From Faecalispora anaeroviscerum (lineage in GTDB: Bacteria; Bacillota; Clostridia; Oscillospirales; Acutalibacteraceae), in the NCBI RefSeq assembly GCF_947568225.1, contig NZ_CANOOQ010000001.1, forward strand, positions 806,001 through 870,000: 64,000 nucleotides of DNA. Direction: 5' to 3'. Below the pieces are notes generated by a model. That model ran no database searches. It saw only the letters and a list, made by a program, of their open reading frames with translations, and had not been told where the DNA came from. Every line of letters starts with the position of its first letter. The stretch's first letter is position 1. Below, one piece after another: positions 34,672 to 43,941 of the stretch. The position numbers and the translations under genes are program-made.

Positions 34672-35525
34672 TTGCAGCAATCATCCCCAATCTGACAAAA
34701 ACAAATGCGGATCAGGTAACGCAGGATCTGGTCAAAGAGCTGCGCCGCTTAGGCATCCACGTCTGTATGGACGCCACTCTGTATAGCAGCTTTCCATACC
34801 GCGATATTGAATTTTTTGAGGACTTTTTCGGCATGATAGCTGCATGCGACCTTGTGATTGCCGTAGGCGGCGACGGAACGATCATTCACGCGGCCAAACA
34901 TGCCTCTCGAGCCGACAAACCGATTCTGGGCGTCAACGCCGGCAGAATCGGGTTTGTCGCCGGATTGGAGCCGAATCAACTGCACCGTTTGCGTCAGCTG
35001 CTGGATGGCAACTACAAGGTTGAGCGTCGTTTAATGCTCGAGGCCTCTTTAAAAAGCGAGCAGTACCAAAAGGTGTATTACGCGCTCAATGAAGGGGTAA
35101 TTTCCCGAGGCTCACAAAGCAGAATTCTCGATTTTCAGGTTTCTTATAATGGGAACAATCTTTGCCACTACCGCGCGGATGGCCTGATTGTCGCAACGCC
35201 TACCGGTTCCACGGCATATTCCCTTTCTGCTGGCGGTCCGGTGATCGAACCGGCGATGCGCTGCCTGCTGCTGACTCCGATTTGCCCGCATTCCCTGCTG
35301 ACACGCTCGGTCGTGTTCGGTGAAGATACCACCTTTCACATCACCGCTGTACCGAATGGGCAAAGTGAAATGTTCTTAACTCTCGACGGCGAAACAACGA
35401 TTCCTGTAACAGAGGACGAATGCGTGCGCTTCCAAAAGTCTGCCCGGTCGGTCAGGTTGATCGACCTGAAATGTCAAACCTTTTATGAAGTCGTGAACGA
35501 AAAACTTTCAGAACGGAGAGCGTGA
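34668..35525 (+). CDS. nadK: NAD kinase
   Basis: This 285-residue protein has AVGGDGTIIHAAK (the GGDG motif), LGVNAGRIGFVAGL and the second motif ATPTGSTAYSLSAGGP. It phosphorylates NAD to NADP. The start is TTG 34668, inside the end of tlyA, with only a weak RBS, so translation is probably coupled. Confidence 0.96.
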   Translation: MIAAIIPNLTKTNADQVTQDLVKELRRLGIHVCMDATLYSSFPYRDIEFFEDFFGMIAACDLVIAVGGDGTIIHAAKHASRADKPILGVNAGRIGFVAGLEPNQLHRLRQLLDGNYKVERRLMLEASLKSEQYQKVYYALNEGVISRGSQSRILDFQVSYNGNNLCHYRADGLIVATPTGSTAYSLSAGGPVIEPAMRCLLLTPICPHSLLTRSVVFGEDTTFHITAVPNGQSEMFLTLDGETTIPVTEDECVRFQKSARSVRLIDLKCQTFYEVVNEKLSERRA

Positions 35526-35526
35526 C

Positions 35527-35982
35527 ATGAAAACAAGACGTCATACGAAAATTCTGGAACTGATCAGCGAATATCAGATCGATACGCAGGAGGAACTCCT
35601 GCGCCGCCTGAAAGAGGCTGGCTTTGATGTAACGCAGGCCACCGTATCCAGAGATATTAAAGAGCTTCGCCTTGTTAAGATTCTGTCTGCAGACGGAAAG
35701 TACCGTTATGCAAACAGCCAGGAGCCGTCTCGAGATATTTCCGGAAAATTTTATTCGCTGTTTGAGGATTCCGCCGTGGATGTAGACAACGCCATGAACC
35801 TTGTAGTCGTCAAGTGTCTGACAGGAATGGCCAACGCTGTCTGCGCAGCGCTGGACAGCCTGCGCTGGGAAAAGGTGGTGGGCACTGTGGCCGGTGACGA
35901 CACCGTACTGGTTGTGTGCAAAACACCGGAAACAGCGCTCGAGCTGACGGAGGACCTCAAAAAACTGATTGCTGGCAGGTGA
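35527..35982 (+). CDS. argR: Arginine repressor ArgR/AhrC
   Basis: This 151-residue protein has an N-terminal winged helix (VTQATVSRDIKELRLVKI) and a C-terminal arginine-binding hexamerisation domain (GTVAGDDTVLVVC). It represses arginine synthesis and activates catabolism in Bacillus. The order tlyA-argR-recN is conserved in Firmicutes, with nadK inserted here. Confidence 0.96.
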   Translation: MKTRRHTKILELISEYQIDTQEELLRRLKEAGFDVTQATVSRDIKELRLVKILSADGKYRYANSQEPSRDISGKFYSLFEDSAVDVDNAMNLVVVKCLTGMANAVCAALDSLRWEKVVGTVAGDDTVLVVCKTPETALELTEDLKKLIAGR

Positions 35983-35988
35983 CAACAG

Positions 35989-37677
35989 ATGCTCTCGCAG
36001 CTATATATTGAAAATGTTGCGGTCATTGAAAAATGCGGGCTGGATTTTAACGCCGGCTTTAATGTGCTGACCGGAGAAACCGGCGCCGGTAAATCCATCC
36101 TCATCGACTCGATCGGTGCGATTCTGGGCGAGAGAACCTCGCGCGAGCTGATCCGCACCGGGGCCTCCTCCGCTTTTGTCAGCGCGGTGTTTTCCGCACC
36201 GAACGGCCATGTACTGCAAAAGCTCACGGAGCTCGGCTATTCTGCCGACGAAGAGGGAAATGTCCTGATTCAAAGGGAAATCAGCCAAACGGGGAAAAAC
36301 ACTTGCCGCATCAATGGCCGGCCGGCCACAGTTTCCGTGCTGAAAGAGGTTGCCCCGTTCCTTGTCAATATTCACGGGCAGCATGAAAGCTACCAGCTGC
36401 TTTCACCAGATCTGCACATCCGCTACATAGACCGTGTGGGTGAACTGCTGCCGTTACTCGACGAATACCAGCATGCTTACCGGAATATGTGCCGCATTCG
36501 AGACGAACTGCAGGCGTTTGATCTGGACGAATCGCAGAAGGAACGCCGGATGGATTTGCTGAAATACCAGATTCAAGAGCTGGAGGAAGCCGCTTTGCGC
36601 TCAGGCGAGCAGGAGCAGCTCGCGGCCAAGCGCACGCTATACCGCAACAGCGAGCGTTTGGCCGAGCAGTTCCAGAGAGCCCGCGCTTTGCTCGATGGGG
36701 AAGAAGAGGGCGGCGTTCTGTCTGCCGTGTCGCAGATTAATTCCGCTTTAATCGACGCTGTGCGTTATCTGCCGTCGATCGAATCGCTGGCTGATCGTTT
36801 TCAAAATGTGGAATATGAGCTGCAGGATTGCAGTGCAGAGCTCAACAAAACTGCGGAGCTTTTGGACTATGACCCCGCGGAGCTGGAAGAGATTGAGAAT
36901 CGGCTCGATTTTCTGTACCGGCTCAGCCTGAAATACGGCGAAACCGAAGAGGATATGCTGAACTACCTTGAAAACTGCCGCGCAGAGCTTCAGAACATCG
37001 AGCTTTCTGAGGAACGTTTGGCCAAGCTGAATGAGGAATATGAAAGCGCCAAGGAAGAGGCGATTCGCCTGGCCAAGCTTCTTTCTGCACAGCGCAAAAA
37101 GTCTGCCGGCGGATTCATTGAAAGCGTTAAGCAGGAGTTGCAATTTTTGAATATGCCGGGAGTTTCTTTTGAGGTGGAGCAGGAGCGCTGCCCTCTAAAT
37201 GTAACCGGCTGCGACAAAATTCAGTTTTTGCTTTCCACTAACCCGGGCGAACCACCAAAGCCGGTTGCGAAAATTGCGTCCGGTGGCGAGCTGTCGCGCA
37301 TTATGCTTGCGATTAAAACTGTGCTGGCGGGGAAAGATGAGGTAGATACTCTGATTTTTGACGAGGTGGATACGGGCATCAGTGGCAGCGCCGCGCAAAA
37401 GGTGGGCCTCAAGCTGCGCCAGGCGGCCAAGGGTCGCCAGGTGATCTGTGTGACTCACCTGGCGCAAATTGCTGCTCTGGCCCAGAACCATCTGCTGATT
37501 CAAAAACAGCAGCAACAGGATCGCACCTTTACGGAAATCACCCCGCTGGATGCCGAGGGCCGCGCCAATGAGCTGGCCCGTATCATGGGTGGTTTCCCGG
37601 TTACGGAACTGATGCGGGAAAATGCCCGCGAAATGCTTCGGCTCGCGAAGCAGTCACCGGGGAGCGCCAGGACTTGA
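35989..37677 (+). CDS. recN: DNA repair protein RecN
   Basis: This 562-residue SMC-like protein has Walker A TGETGAGKSILID, a long coiled coil (about 150-390), the signature SGGELSRIMLA and Walker B TLIFDEVDTGISG. It acts early in double-strand break repair. Its stop codon lies inside the -35 box of the tyrS promoter. Confidence 0.97.
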   Translation: MLSQLYIENVAVIEKCGLDFNAGFNVLTGETGAGKSILIDSIGAILGERTSRELIRTGASSAFVSAVFSAPNGHVLQKLTELGYSADEEGNVLIQREISQTGKNTCRINGRPATVSVLKEVAPFLVNIHGQHESYQLLSPDLHIRYIDRVGELLPLLDEYQHAYRNMCRIRDELQAFDLDESQKERRMDLLKYQIQELEEAALRSGEQEQLAAKRTLYRNSERLAEQFQRARALLDGEEEGGVLSAVSQINSALIDAVRYLPSIESLADRFQNVEYELQDCSAELNKTAELLDYDPAELEEIENRLDFLYRLSLKYGETEEDMLNYLENCRAELQNIELSEERLAKLNEEYESAKEEAIRLAKLLSAQRKKSAGGFIESVKQELQFLNMPGVSFEVEQERCPLNVTGCDKIQFLLSTNPGEPPKPVAKIASGGELSRIMLAIKTVLAGKDEVDTLIFDEVDTGISGSAAQKVGLKLRQAAKGRQVICVTHLAQIAALAQNHLLIQKQQQQDRTFTEITPLDAEGRANELARIMGGFPVTELMRENAREMLRLAKQSPGSART

Positions 37678-37702
37678 CAACGCAAAAAACATTCGTTATA
37701 AT
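37674..37702 (+). promoter_or_regulatory. Consensus sigma-A promoter of T-box-tyrS
   Basis: A perfect TTGACA (37674-37679), a 17-base spacer and a perfect TATAAT (37697-37702). The -35 box overlaps the recN stop codon. Such strength suits a gene controlled afterwards by a T-box. Confidence 0.92.
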
Positions 37703-37711
37703 GCAAATCAA

Positions 37712-37985
37712 TGGCGAAGAAGGAAAAAAGTACGGGAAAACAGCCGGCACAGAGAACCTGCGGTTGGTGCAAGCAGGGGCGGAGACTTCCCAGAAATACA
37801 TTCCGGAGCTGTCGGGCTGAGAAAGCGGTAATTTTACCGGAGTTAGGTTCGTCCGGGTTGCGCCCGTTAACGCGTTTGGGTAGCTTTTACCCGTGAGGCC
37901 GCCGCCGTGAGGCTGCGGTAAACTGAGGTGGTACCGCGGAATTTCCGCCCTCTGCAGGAGAAAAACGCAGGGGGCTTTTTATTTT
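37712..37985 (+). promoter_or_regulatory. Tyrosyl T-box riboswitch
   Basis: The leader has the T-box landmarks. Stem I starts near AGAGAACCTGCGGTTGGTGC. A candidate tyrosine specifier TAC lies at 37797-37799 in AGAAATACATTCC, and the T-box sequence GAGGTGGTACCGCGG is at about 37926-37940. A terminator (CCCTCTGC ... GCAGGGGGC then T5) follows. Uncharged tRNA-Tyr should bind the specifier and T-box and block the terminator, allowing tyrS expression. Confidence 0.95.
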
Positions 37986-38016
37986 CCCCCTACAAACTGA
38001 ATTGGAGGAAATTAAG

Positions 38017-39246
38017 ATGGGAGTATTTGACGAACTGGAAGCAAGGGGCATGATCGCCCAGATCACGAATGAGGAAAAAGTAAGAAAGCTGCTGAATGAG
38101 GACAAAATCGCTTTTTACATCGGTTTTGATCCGACGGCAGACAGCCTACACGTGGGGCATTTTGTGCAGATCATGGTGATGGCGCATATGCAGAGAGCAG
38201 GTCATACGCCGATCGCGCTGTTCGGCGGCGGAACCGGCATGGTCGGCGATCCCTCCGGAAAGAGCGACATGCGCAAAATGCTGACCAAAGAGGATATTGA
38301 CCACAATATTGCGTGTTTTCAAAAGCAGATGTCCCGCCTGATCGATTTTTCCGGTGGAAAAGCGATTATGGCGAATAACGGTGATTGGCTACTGAACCTC
38401 AATTATATCGAATTCCTGCGTAAGGTCGGCGTGCATTTTTCTGTTAACCGCATGTTGGCTGCGGAATGTTATAAGCAGCGGCTCGAGAGTGGATTGTCCT
38501 TTTTTGAGCTAAACTATATGATCATGCAGAGCTACGACTTTCTGGAGCTTAACGAGCGTCACAACTGCGTTCTGGAAATGGGCGGAGACGACCAGTGGAG
38601 CAATATTATTGGCGGCGTAGAGCTGTTGCGCCGGATGAAGAGCAAAGAAGTCTATGGAATGACCTTTACGCTGCTGACCACCAGCGAGGGGAAGAAGATG
38701 GGAAAAACGGAAAAAGGCGCTGTGTGGCTGGACCCGGAAAAAACCTCGCCCTTCGATTTTTACCAGTACTGGCGCAATGTTGACGACGCGGATGTGATCC
38801 GCTGCATGAAGCTGCTGACCTTCCTGCCGCTTTCTAAGATTGCGGAATACGAGGCAATGACCGGCAGTGAGTTGAATCAGGCCAAAGAGGTGCTGGCTTT
38901 TGAAGTGACGAAGCTGATTCATGGGGAAGAGGAAGCCGTAAAGGCACAGGAGGCCGCGCGCGCCCTGTTTGGCGGCACAAGGAATTCAGACAATATGCCC
39001 AGCACGGAGCTTTCCGTTTCTGATTTGACAGACGGCTCGATCAATATTTTGGAAGTAATGATGAAATCCGGCTTAATCCCATCAAAGGGAGAGGGCCGCA
39101 GATTGATTCAGCAGGGCGGCGTTGCGGTAGATGACCAGAAGATCACCGCAATTGATCATGTTCTGACATCCTCTGATTTTGAAAAAGGCTTTGTTATTAT
39201 CAAAAAAGGCAAAAAAGTGTTCCACAAGGTTATTCTTCAGAAATAA
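38017..39246 (+). CDS. tyrS: Tyrosyl-tRNA synthetase
   Basis: This 409-residue class I synthetase has a HIGH-like HVGH, FGGGTGMVGDPSG, the tyrosine pocket NNGDWLLNLNYIEF and a KMSKS-like KMGKT. A C-terminal S4 RNA-binding domain begins around residue 345. ATG 38017 follows GGAGGAA at 38004. It is controlled by the upstream T-box. Confidence 0.97.
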   Translation: MGVFDELEARGMIAQITNEEKVRKLLNEDKIAFYIGFDPTADSLHVGHFVQIMVMAHMQRAGHTPIALFGGGTGMVGDPSGKSDMRKMLTKEDIDHNIACFQKQMSRLIDFSGGKAIMANNGDWLLNLNYIEFLRKVGVHFSVNRMLAAECYKQRLESGLSFFELNYMIMQSYDFLELNERHNCVLEMGGDDQWSNIIGGVELLRRMKSKEVYGMTFTLLTTSEGKKMGKTEKGAVWLDPEKTSPFDFYQYWRNVDDADVIRCMKLLTFLPLSKIAEYEAMTGSELNQAKEVLAFEVTKLIHGEEEAVKAQEAARALFGGTRNSDNMPSTELSVSDLTDGSINILEVMMKSGLIPSKGEGRRLIQQGGVAVDDQKITAIDHVLTSSDFEKGFVIIKKGKKVFHKVILQK

Positions 39247-39328
39247 AGAGAGCCACCTAACTAACGTTTCATTTTAATTTGCTGTTTCTTCCTCTTCCTT
39301 CGGCAGGGGAAGAAACAAGGTGTATTGA

Positions 39329-42031
39329 ATGAAAAATATTTTTAGAAACAGAAACGGGGGAAGAACCATGAAACGACGCTGCTGGCCCGCTCCGATTGCG
39401 ACGGCCGGACTAACTCTGTTACTGTTCTTCCTCTTTCATTTGTATCCTTTCGAGAATCAAACTTTAGCCTGGTGTGACATGAAGCAGCAGGTGATTCCCT
39501 TTCTGCTCGATTTTCAGAATATATTAAATGGAAACGCCGATTTTCTCTTAAACACGCAGAATGCGGGTGGAATGAGTTTTTTGGGTGTTTTCTTCTTTTT
39601 TGTCTCAAGTCCGTTTACATTTTTGGTATTGCTGGTTCCGGCAGAACAGATGTATTTGTTCGCAAACATCCTCGTTCTACTGAAAATGGCGCTCTGTTCG
39701 CTGACTGCAGCGATCTTTTTTCGACACCGCTTTTCAAGCCTCAATACCACGCAGCTTTTGGCTCTTTCGATCATGTATGCCTTCGGCGGATACACCATGC
39801 TGTATTTTCAAAACATGGTATGGCTCGATGTAATGGCAATGTTTCCCATTCTGATGATTGGGTTGGATCGATTGATCCGGCAGCATAGGCCGCTTTGCTA
39901 TACACTAAGCCTTGCAGCCATTATGGTTCTGAATTTTTATCTAACCTACATGGTTGTTATCTTTGTGGTTCTGGCATTCGGGATTTACCTGCGCCTGACG
40001 CAGGAAAGAACGGAAGAAAGAAAGCAATCTGTTCTACTATTGGGGATTTCCACCGTCTGCGCGCTTCTGGTAACCGGTGCAGTTTGGCTGCCATCTCTGT
40101 TTCAGTATCTATCATCCGCACGTGCTGTGGGGCTGATCGAAAGCATTTCCTCCGGCAGTTTTTTCACCAGCTTTTATACCACACTACCCATTTTGCTTTG
40201 CAGCTCGGGAGTGATTGCGGCACTGGCATTCTTGAACCCGGTCAAATGCTGGCGCGACTCTCACATTCGCAGCCTGCTGATTCTTTGGGTGCTTCTGACT
40301 GTTCCGTTGTTTATTGAACCGATCAACAAAATGTGGCATACAGGCAGTTATCAGGCGTTTCCGGCCCGCTACGGGTATATGACGGCGCTTCTCGGCCTGC
40401 TATTTCTGGCCAAGGCGATTTCCGACCTGAATCAGGAGGAGGGGCGCTTTCTTCATCAGGGTTGGCCGGGGATCGGCATCGGTGTTTTCCTTTTGGCCTG
40501 CATGTCTTTGGTGGCGTATCTACTGCTCTATTACCGCTACCGTGATCTGAGCATCTACACCCGTACCCTTTGGCTGGATGAAACCGCCGTGTTCTATTTC
40601 CTATTATTCACCATACTGGCGATTCTGTGCTATTATTTGGTTTTGTATTTGTACCGGCACCAATATCTGACCAAACGGTATTTTTCCCTGTTTCTTTTGC
40701 TGCTGGCCTGCTGCGAATCCCTGTTTTCCGGCAGTGTTTTTATCGGCTCGGCGGCAAATCCGGTGTCTTTTTACAGCTCTGTATTTGATCTGAAAGATAA
40801 AATACACGATACAAGTATGTACCGGGTCAAAAACGGCCATAAATACTTTGACGTCAACCTTCTGGGCGGGATCAATTACCCGACGCTCAATCACTATACT
40901 TCTCTGACAGACGAAGATTTTATGTTCACGATGAAACGGATGGGCTATTCCTCTTACTGGATGGAGGTTAGCTCCCATGACGGCACCGAATTGACGGATG
41001 CTTTGTGGGGAAACCGATACACCGTCAAACGAGAATACGAAACGACCCATCGCGATAATGTCATTTACCAGAACGATCGCTATGCTCTTGTGAAGAACAA
41101 AGAGCTGCTGTCCTTTGGGACTGTGATTCAATCCGGCAACATCAGCGAATTAAAGGACCTGCCTAACATGACCCGCCGCGGGATTCAGCAATACCTCTTT
41201 ACGAAGGTATTTGGTTCAGAGGAACAGCTGACGGAGGAATATGAATCTTCCTCCGCAACCAATTTGTTTATGTACGACACCGGCTCTCAGATGGAGCTGT
41301 TACGGGAAAATTCCGAAAAGGACGGCGTTTTGGAATACCACATACTGGTGGAGGGAACGCAGACCTTGTATTTGGATTGCTTTGATCAGGTCACCAACCA
41401 TCTGACCGAACCGGCCTATAAAAGCCTGCGCGTTTCGGTCAACGATGAAACTGTGGCGTATCAATACCCAACTCAGCAGGAAAACGGCCTTTTGAATCTT
41501 GGTACCTTCACCGATCAAGCCGTCGACATCCGCGTTACGGTTCTGCGTGATTTCCATGCGAAATCCTTCGGCATATTCGGTATGAACCTGGAAACGCTCG
41601 ATACAGCCGCAGCCTCTGCACCCAAGGTGCAGTTGACTCAAAACGGGAACTGCATTTCCGGAACCGTACAGGCCTCGGGCGAAAATCCCTATTTGCTGCT
41701 GCCGCTCTCGTACCAGAAGGGATATTCGGTTCAGGTTAACGGAAAGGCCGCCGAAGCATACCAGGTATTTGGCGACATGATGGCCATTCCTTTGGAACAG
41801 GGAGAAAACAAGGTACAGCTAACATTTGTACCGCAGGGCCTGAAACTTGGCATTCTTCTTTCGGCTTTTGGCATCTTCACTCTCGTGGGATTCTGGATTC
41901 TTTTGAAGCGGGAAGGCTATCATTTTTTGAGGCCGATGGAGCCGTTGGCTTTGTGGGCTTACCGAATTTTGTTCTTTGTGATTCTGACCGGAATTTATCT
42001 GTTCCCGCTTGTTGTTTACGCATTCGGGTAG
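39329..42031 (+). CDS. YfhO family membrane protein
   Basis: This 900-residue protein has about a dozen membrane helices in the first 480 residues and an extracellular beta-rich region. A final pair of helices sits near 845-895. WCDMKQQVIPFLLDF near the N terminus and FPARYGYM are typical of YfhO. Family members are multi-pass GT-C-like proteins tied to glycosylation of wall or lipid polymers; the activity here is inferred. ATG 39329 (RBS AAGGTG) or ATG 39368 (RBS GGGGGAAG) could be the start. Confidence 0.85.
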   Translation: MKNIFRNRNGGRTMKRRCWPAPIATAGLTLLLFFLFHLYPFENQTLAWCDMKQQVIPFLLDFQNILNGNADFLLNTQNAGGMSFLGVFFFFVSSPFTFLVLLVPAEQMYLFANILVLLKMALCSLTAAIFFRHRFSSLNTTQLLALSIMYAFGGYTMLYFQNMVWLDVMAMFPILMIGLDRLIRQHRPLCYTLSLAAIMVLNFYLTYMVVIFVVLAFGIYLRLTQERTEERKQSVLLLGISTVCALLVTGAVWLPSLFQYLSSARAVGLIESISSGSFFTSFYTTLPILLCSSGVIAALAFLNPVKCWRDSHIRSLLILWVLLTVPLFIEPINKMWHTGSYQAFPARYGYMTALLGLLFLAKAISDLNQEEGRFLHQGWPGIGIGVFLLACMSLVAYLLLYYRYRDLSIYTRTLWLDETAVFYFLLFTILAILCYYLVLYLYRHQYLTKRYFSLFLLLLACCESLFSGSVFIGSAANPVSFYSSVFDLKDKIHDTSMYRVKNGHKYFDVNLLGGINYPTLNHYTSLTDEDFMFTMKRMGYSSYWMEVSSHDGTELTDALWGNRYTVKREYETTHRDNVIYQNDRYALVKNKELLSFGTVIQSGNISELKDLPNMTRRGIQQYLFTKVFGSEEQLTEEYESSSATNLFMYDTGSQMELLRENSEKDGVLEYHILVEGTQTLYLDCFDQVTNHLTEPAYKSLRVSVNDETVAYQYPTQQENGLLNLGTFTDQAVDIRVTVLRDFHAKSFGIFGMNLETLDTAAASAPKVQLTQNGNCISGTVQASGENPYLLLPLSYQKGYSVQVNGKAAEAYQVFGDMMAIPLEQGENKVQLTFVPQGLKLGILLSAFGIFTLVGFWILLKREGYHFLRPMEPLALWAYRILFFVILTGIYLFPLVVYAFG

Positions 42032-42166
42032 CAGGGCAGAGGGCTGCCGCTTTTCATCTTAGTATGGATAAAACGACAAAAACAGATGATCGAACGGAAT
42101 CGTATAAAAGTGGCCACTCGCAATGAAGTGACCCTTAAAAATGAGACCGATATTTTAAATCCAGCA
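42032..42166. other. Intergenic stretch without recognised content
   Basis: Between the YfhO gene and the terminator I see no open frame with an RBS and no convincing promoter. I see no clear repeat either. Confidence 0.4.
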
Positions 42167-42215
42167 GCTGAAAGGGCTTGTTGTCTGCATTTCACAGACA
42201 ACAAGCCCTTTCGGC
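42167..42215. terminator. Bidirectional terminator between YfhO gene and splB
   Basis: AAAGGGCTTGTTGTCTG pairs perfectly with its complement over a CATTTCA loop, flanked by GCTG and CGGC that extend the stem. It separates convergent genes. Confidence 0.9.
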
Positions 42216-42261
42216 TACAATAAAATCGGGTGGCATAATGTCAGCATTCATCGTAAATAGT

Positions 42262-43263
42262 CTATGAAATATATAAGATTGACATACTTGGCAACTCTTT
42301 AGACAGCTTTTCCCGCAAAAAAAGCTCAGCTTCTCCGCGTATATCATTTCGATAACAGTATTTACCACGCCCACGTCCTGTCATCGTATCCCGATTAAGC
42401 AGTTTTACGCCATTGGGAAACGCATCCGTATTAATGGCATTTTGAACGAAGCTGTAAGTCATCAGTATGATTTCGATAAACCCGTTTTGTTTGACTCTTT
42501 GGCTCAGTTCCTCTGCCAGCTGTTCGATCAGTTCCCCATACAACCGCTTCCATTCCGGAACGAGAATGACTGGCGCAATTAACATCCCCGCCGGATATCC
42601 TGCATCCGCCATTTCATTCAGTGCGTGGATTCGTTCGCGCAGCGGCGAGGTACCCAGCTCTATACGGCGTATAATCTCCTCCGGGTTTATACTCATGCGA
42701 AATATGGTTTTGCCTTTGTGATCAAGACTCAGTAATGGTTTTACCAGATCAAATTTTGTAGGGAAGGTAAGATGCCCTCGGCCTTCCCGCGCAAAACGCT
42801 CTATAGTATCAATCAGATTATCAGTAACAGCATTTTCCAACACCAAATCGCTGTTGCTGCCAATTTCAAAGGTCTGAGGCACAGGTGCTTCGGCATCCTT
42901 TTTTAGAAGTCTGTCCAGCATTTGCTCACGATTAACGAACAAACGCAGATAAGCACATTTGTTATAATTGCATACCAGATAGCAATACAGGCACATGGCT
43001 CTGCAGCCGGAAGATGTGTATGGCACCAGCCAGTCAGAAACTTTAGAATTCGGCACATATTTATGTGTTTTTCTTACGCCGATAATCAGATGCTGTTTCA
43101 GCTTTGGGAAGTCCCGGTTTTCCGCTGCCGTCAATTCCGGTATTCGGTTATGACTCTCAATTTCAATCCAAGGCAAGCTTTCATATTTAGATTGGAGCAT
43201 TTTTCCCAATTCATAATGAAGTGTTGCCGGTTCGTAATATACCGCATCAAAGCTTATCTCCAC
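42262..43263 (-). CDS. splB: Spore photoproduct lyase
   Basis: This radical-SAM enzyme repairs the spore photoproduct (5-thyminyl-5,6-dihydrothymine) in germinating spores. The cluster motif is CRAMCLYC (CX3CX2C), and VPYTSSGC precedes it as in SplB; ILMTYSFVQ is near the C terminus. I chose GTG 43263 (333 residues, MEISFDAVYYEP), seven bases after GAGGAGGG. The longer frame uses TTG 43296 and would place that RBS inside the gene. No splA is adjacent. Confidence 0.93.
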   Translation of the reverse strand: MEISFDAVYYEPATLHYELGKMLQSKYESLPWIEIESHNRIPELTAAENRDFPKLKQHLIIGVRKTHKYVPNSKVSDWLVPYTSSGCRAMCLYCYLVCNYNKCAYLRLFVNREQMLDRLLKKDAEAPVPQTFEIGSNSDLVLENAVTDNLIDTIERFAREGRGHLTFPTKFDLVKPLLSLDHKGKTIFRMSINPEEIIRRIELGTSPLRERIHALNEMADAGYPAGMLIAPVILVPEWKRLYGELIEQLAEELSQRVKQNGFIEIILMTYSFVQNAINTDAFPNGVKLLNRDTMTGRGRGKYCYRNDIRGEAELFLREKLSKELPSMSILYIS

Positions 43264-43395
43264 TTTAAATCCCTCCTCTGTATTCAGTTTTCCCAAAACG
43301 GCGGATTATAGCAGTGCAAGGGTTTTGTGCTTGTACGCATAGTTTTGAATAGAATCTGTAATGATACCCATTATGTAACTGAAGCTGAACTGCAA

Positions 43396-43450
43396 AGAAA
43401 AGCACCTGAAGCTTCCTTAAAAAAGATGCTCCAAGTGCTTTTTGATTTTT
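43396..43450. terminator. Terminator at the end of the asd-dapA-dapB-ACT operon
   Basis: AAAAGCAC pairs with GTGCTTTT, with CTGAAGC and GCTCCAAG forming an imperfect inner stem. T-runs exist on both strands. It lies just past the ACT gene stop on the minus strand. Confidence 0.65.
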
Positions 43451-43473
43451 AAATCCGGAATTCTCCCGAACAA

Positions 43474-43941
43474 TTAATCCTGCGGTTCTCTCATGGCCTG
43501 CTCAATGGCGGCCAGAGTCTCCGGGTAATCCGCAAAGGTAACCAGCAAAGAGACCTCTTCTTCCGACGTGGTGATAATCCGCACATCGGTCGAAACACGG
43601 GCGGCGGCCGCAAACACCGCAGCTGCAATTCCGGGTGTATGCTTCATTCGCTGATCGGTAACGGTAATCTTGCTGTTGCCGCTGCTGACGATCATTTTAA
43701 TTTCATGCCGAGACTGCAGTTCAGATGTGAATTGCAGCATTCTTCCTAAATCTTCATCCGCAATTGTAAACGAAAGCGAGGTGAAGGCACCTTGTGTGGG
43801 GGACAGGGAAATCATATCGACATTTACTCCCAGCGCCGCGATCTTCTCGAAGGTTTCCGACAAAAAGGCAATGTTCGCTGAGCAATTCTGTAAAGTGATT
43901 AGTGTAATCTCACTGGACGAAGCAACCGTCGCTCCTGGCAT
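43474..43941 (-). CDS. ACT-domain protein resembling the regulatory part of aspartate kinase
   Basis: This 155-residue protein has two ACT-like units (about 10-80 and 85-150). It starts ITLITLQNCSANIAFLSETFEKIAALGVNVDMI, laid out like the C-terminal half of LysC. There is no kinase domain. In the lysine operon it may sense lysine or threonine or assemble with a separate aspartokinase; this is inference. Its start overlaps the dapB stop. Confidence 0.8.
   Translation of the reverse strand: MPGATVASSSEITLITLQNCSANIAFLSETFEKIAALGVNVDMISLSPTQGAFTSLSFTIADEDLGRMLQFTSELQSRHEIKMIVSSGNSKITVTDQRMKHTPGIAAAVFAAAARVSTDVRIITTSEEEVSLLVTFADYPETLAAIEQAMREPQD

Noticed and set aside
37622..37896. Small open frames in the recN-tyrS gap
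   Set aside because: They lie in the T-box leader, whose RNA motifs explain the sequence.
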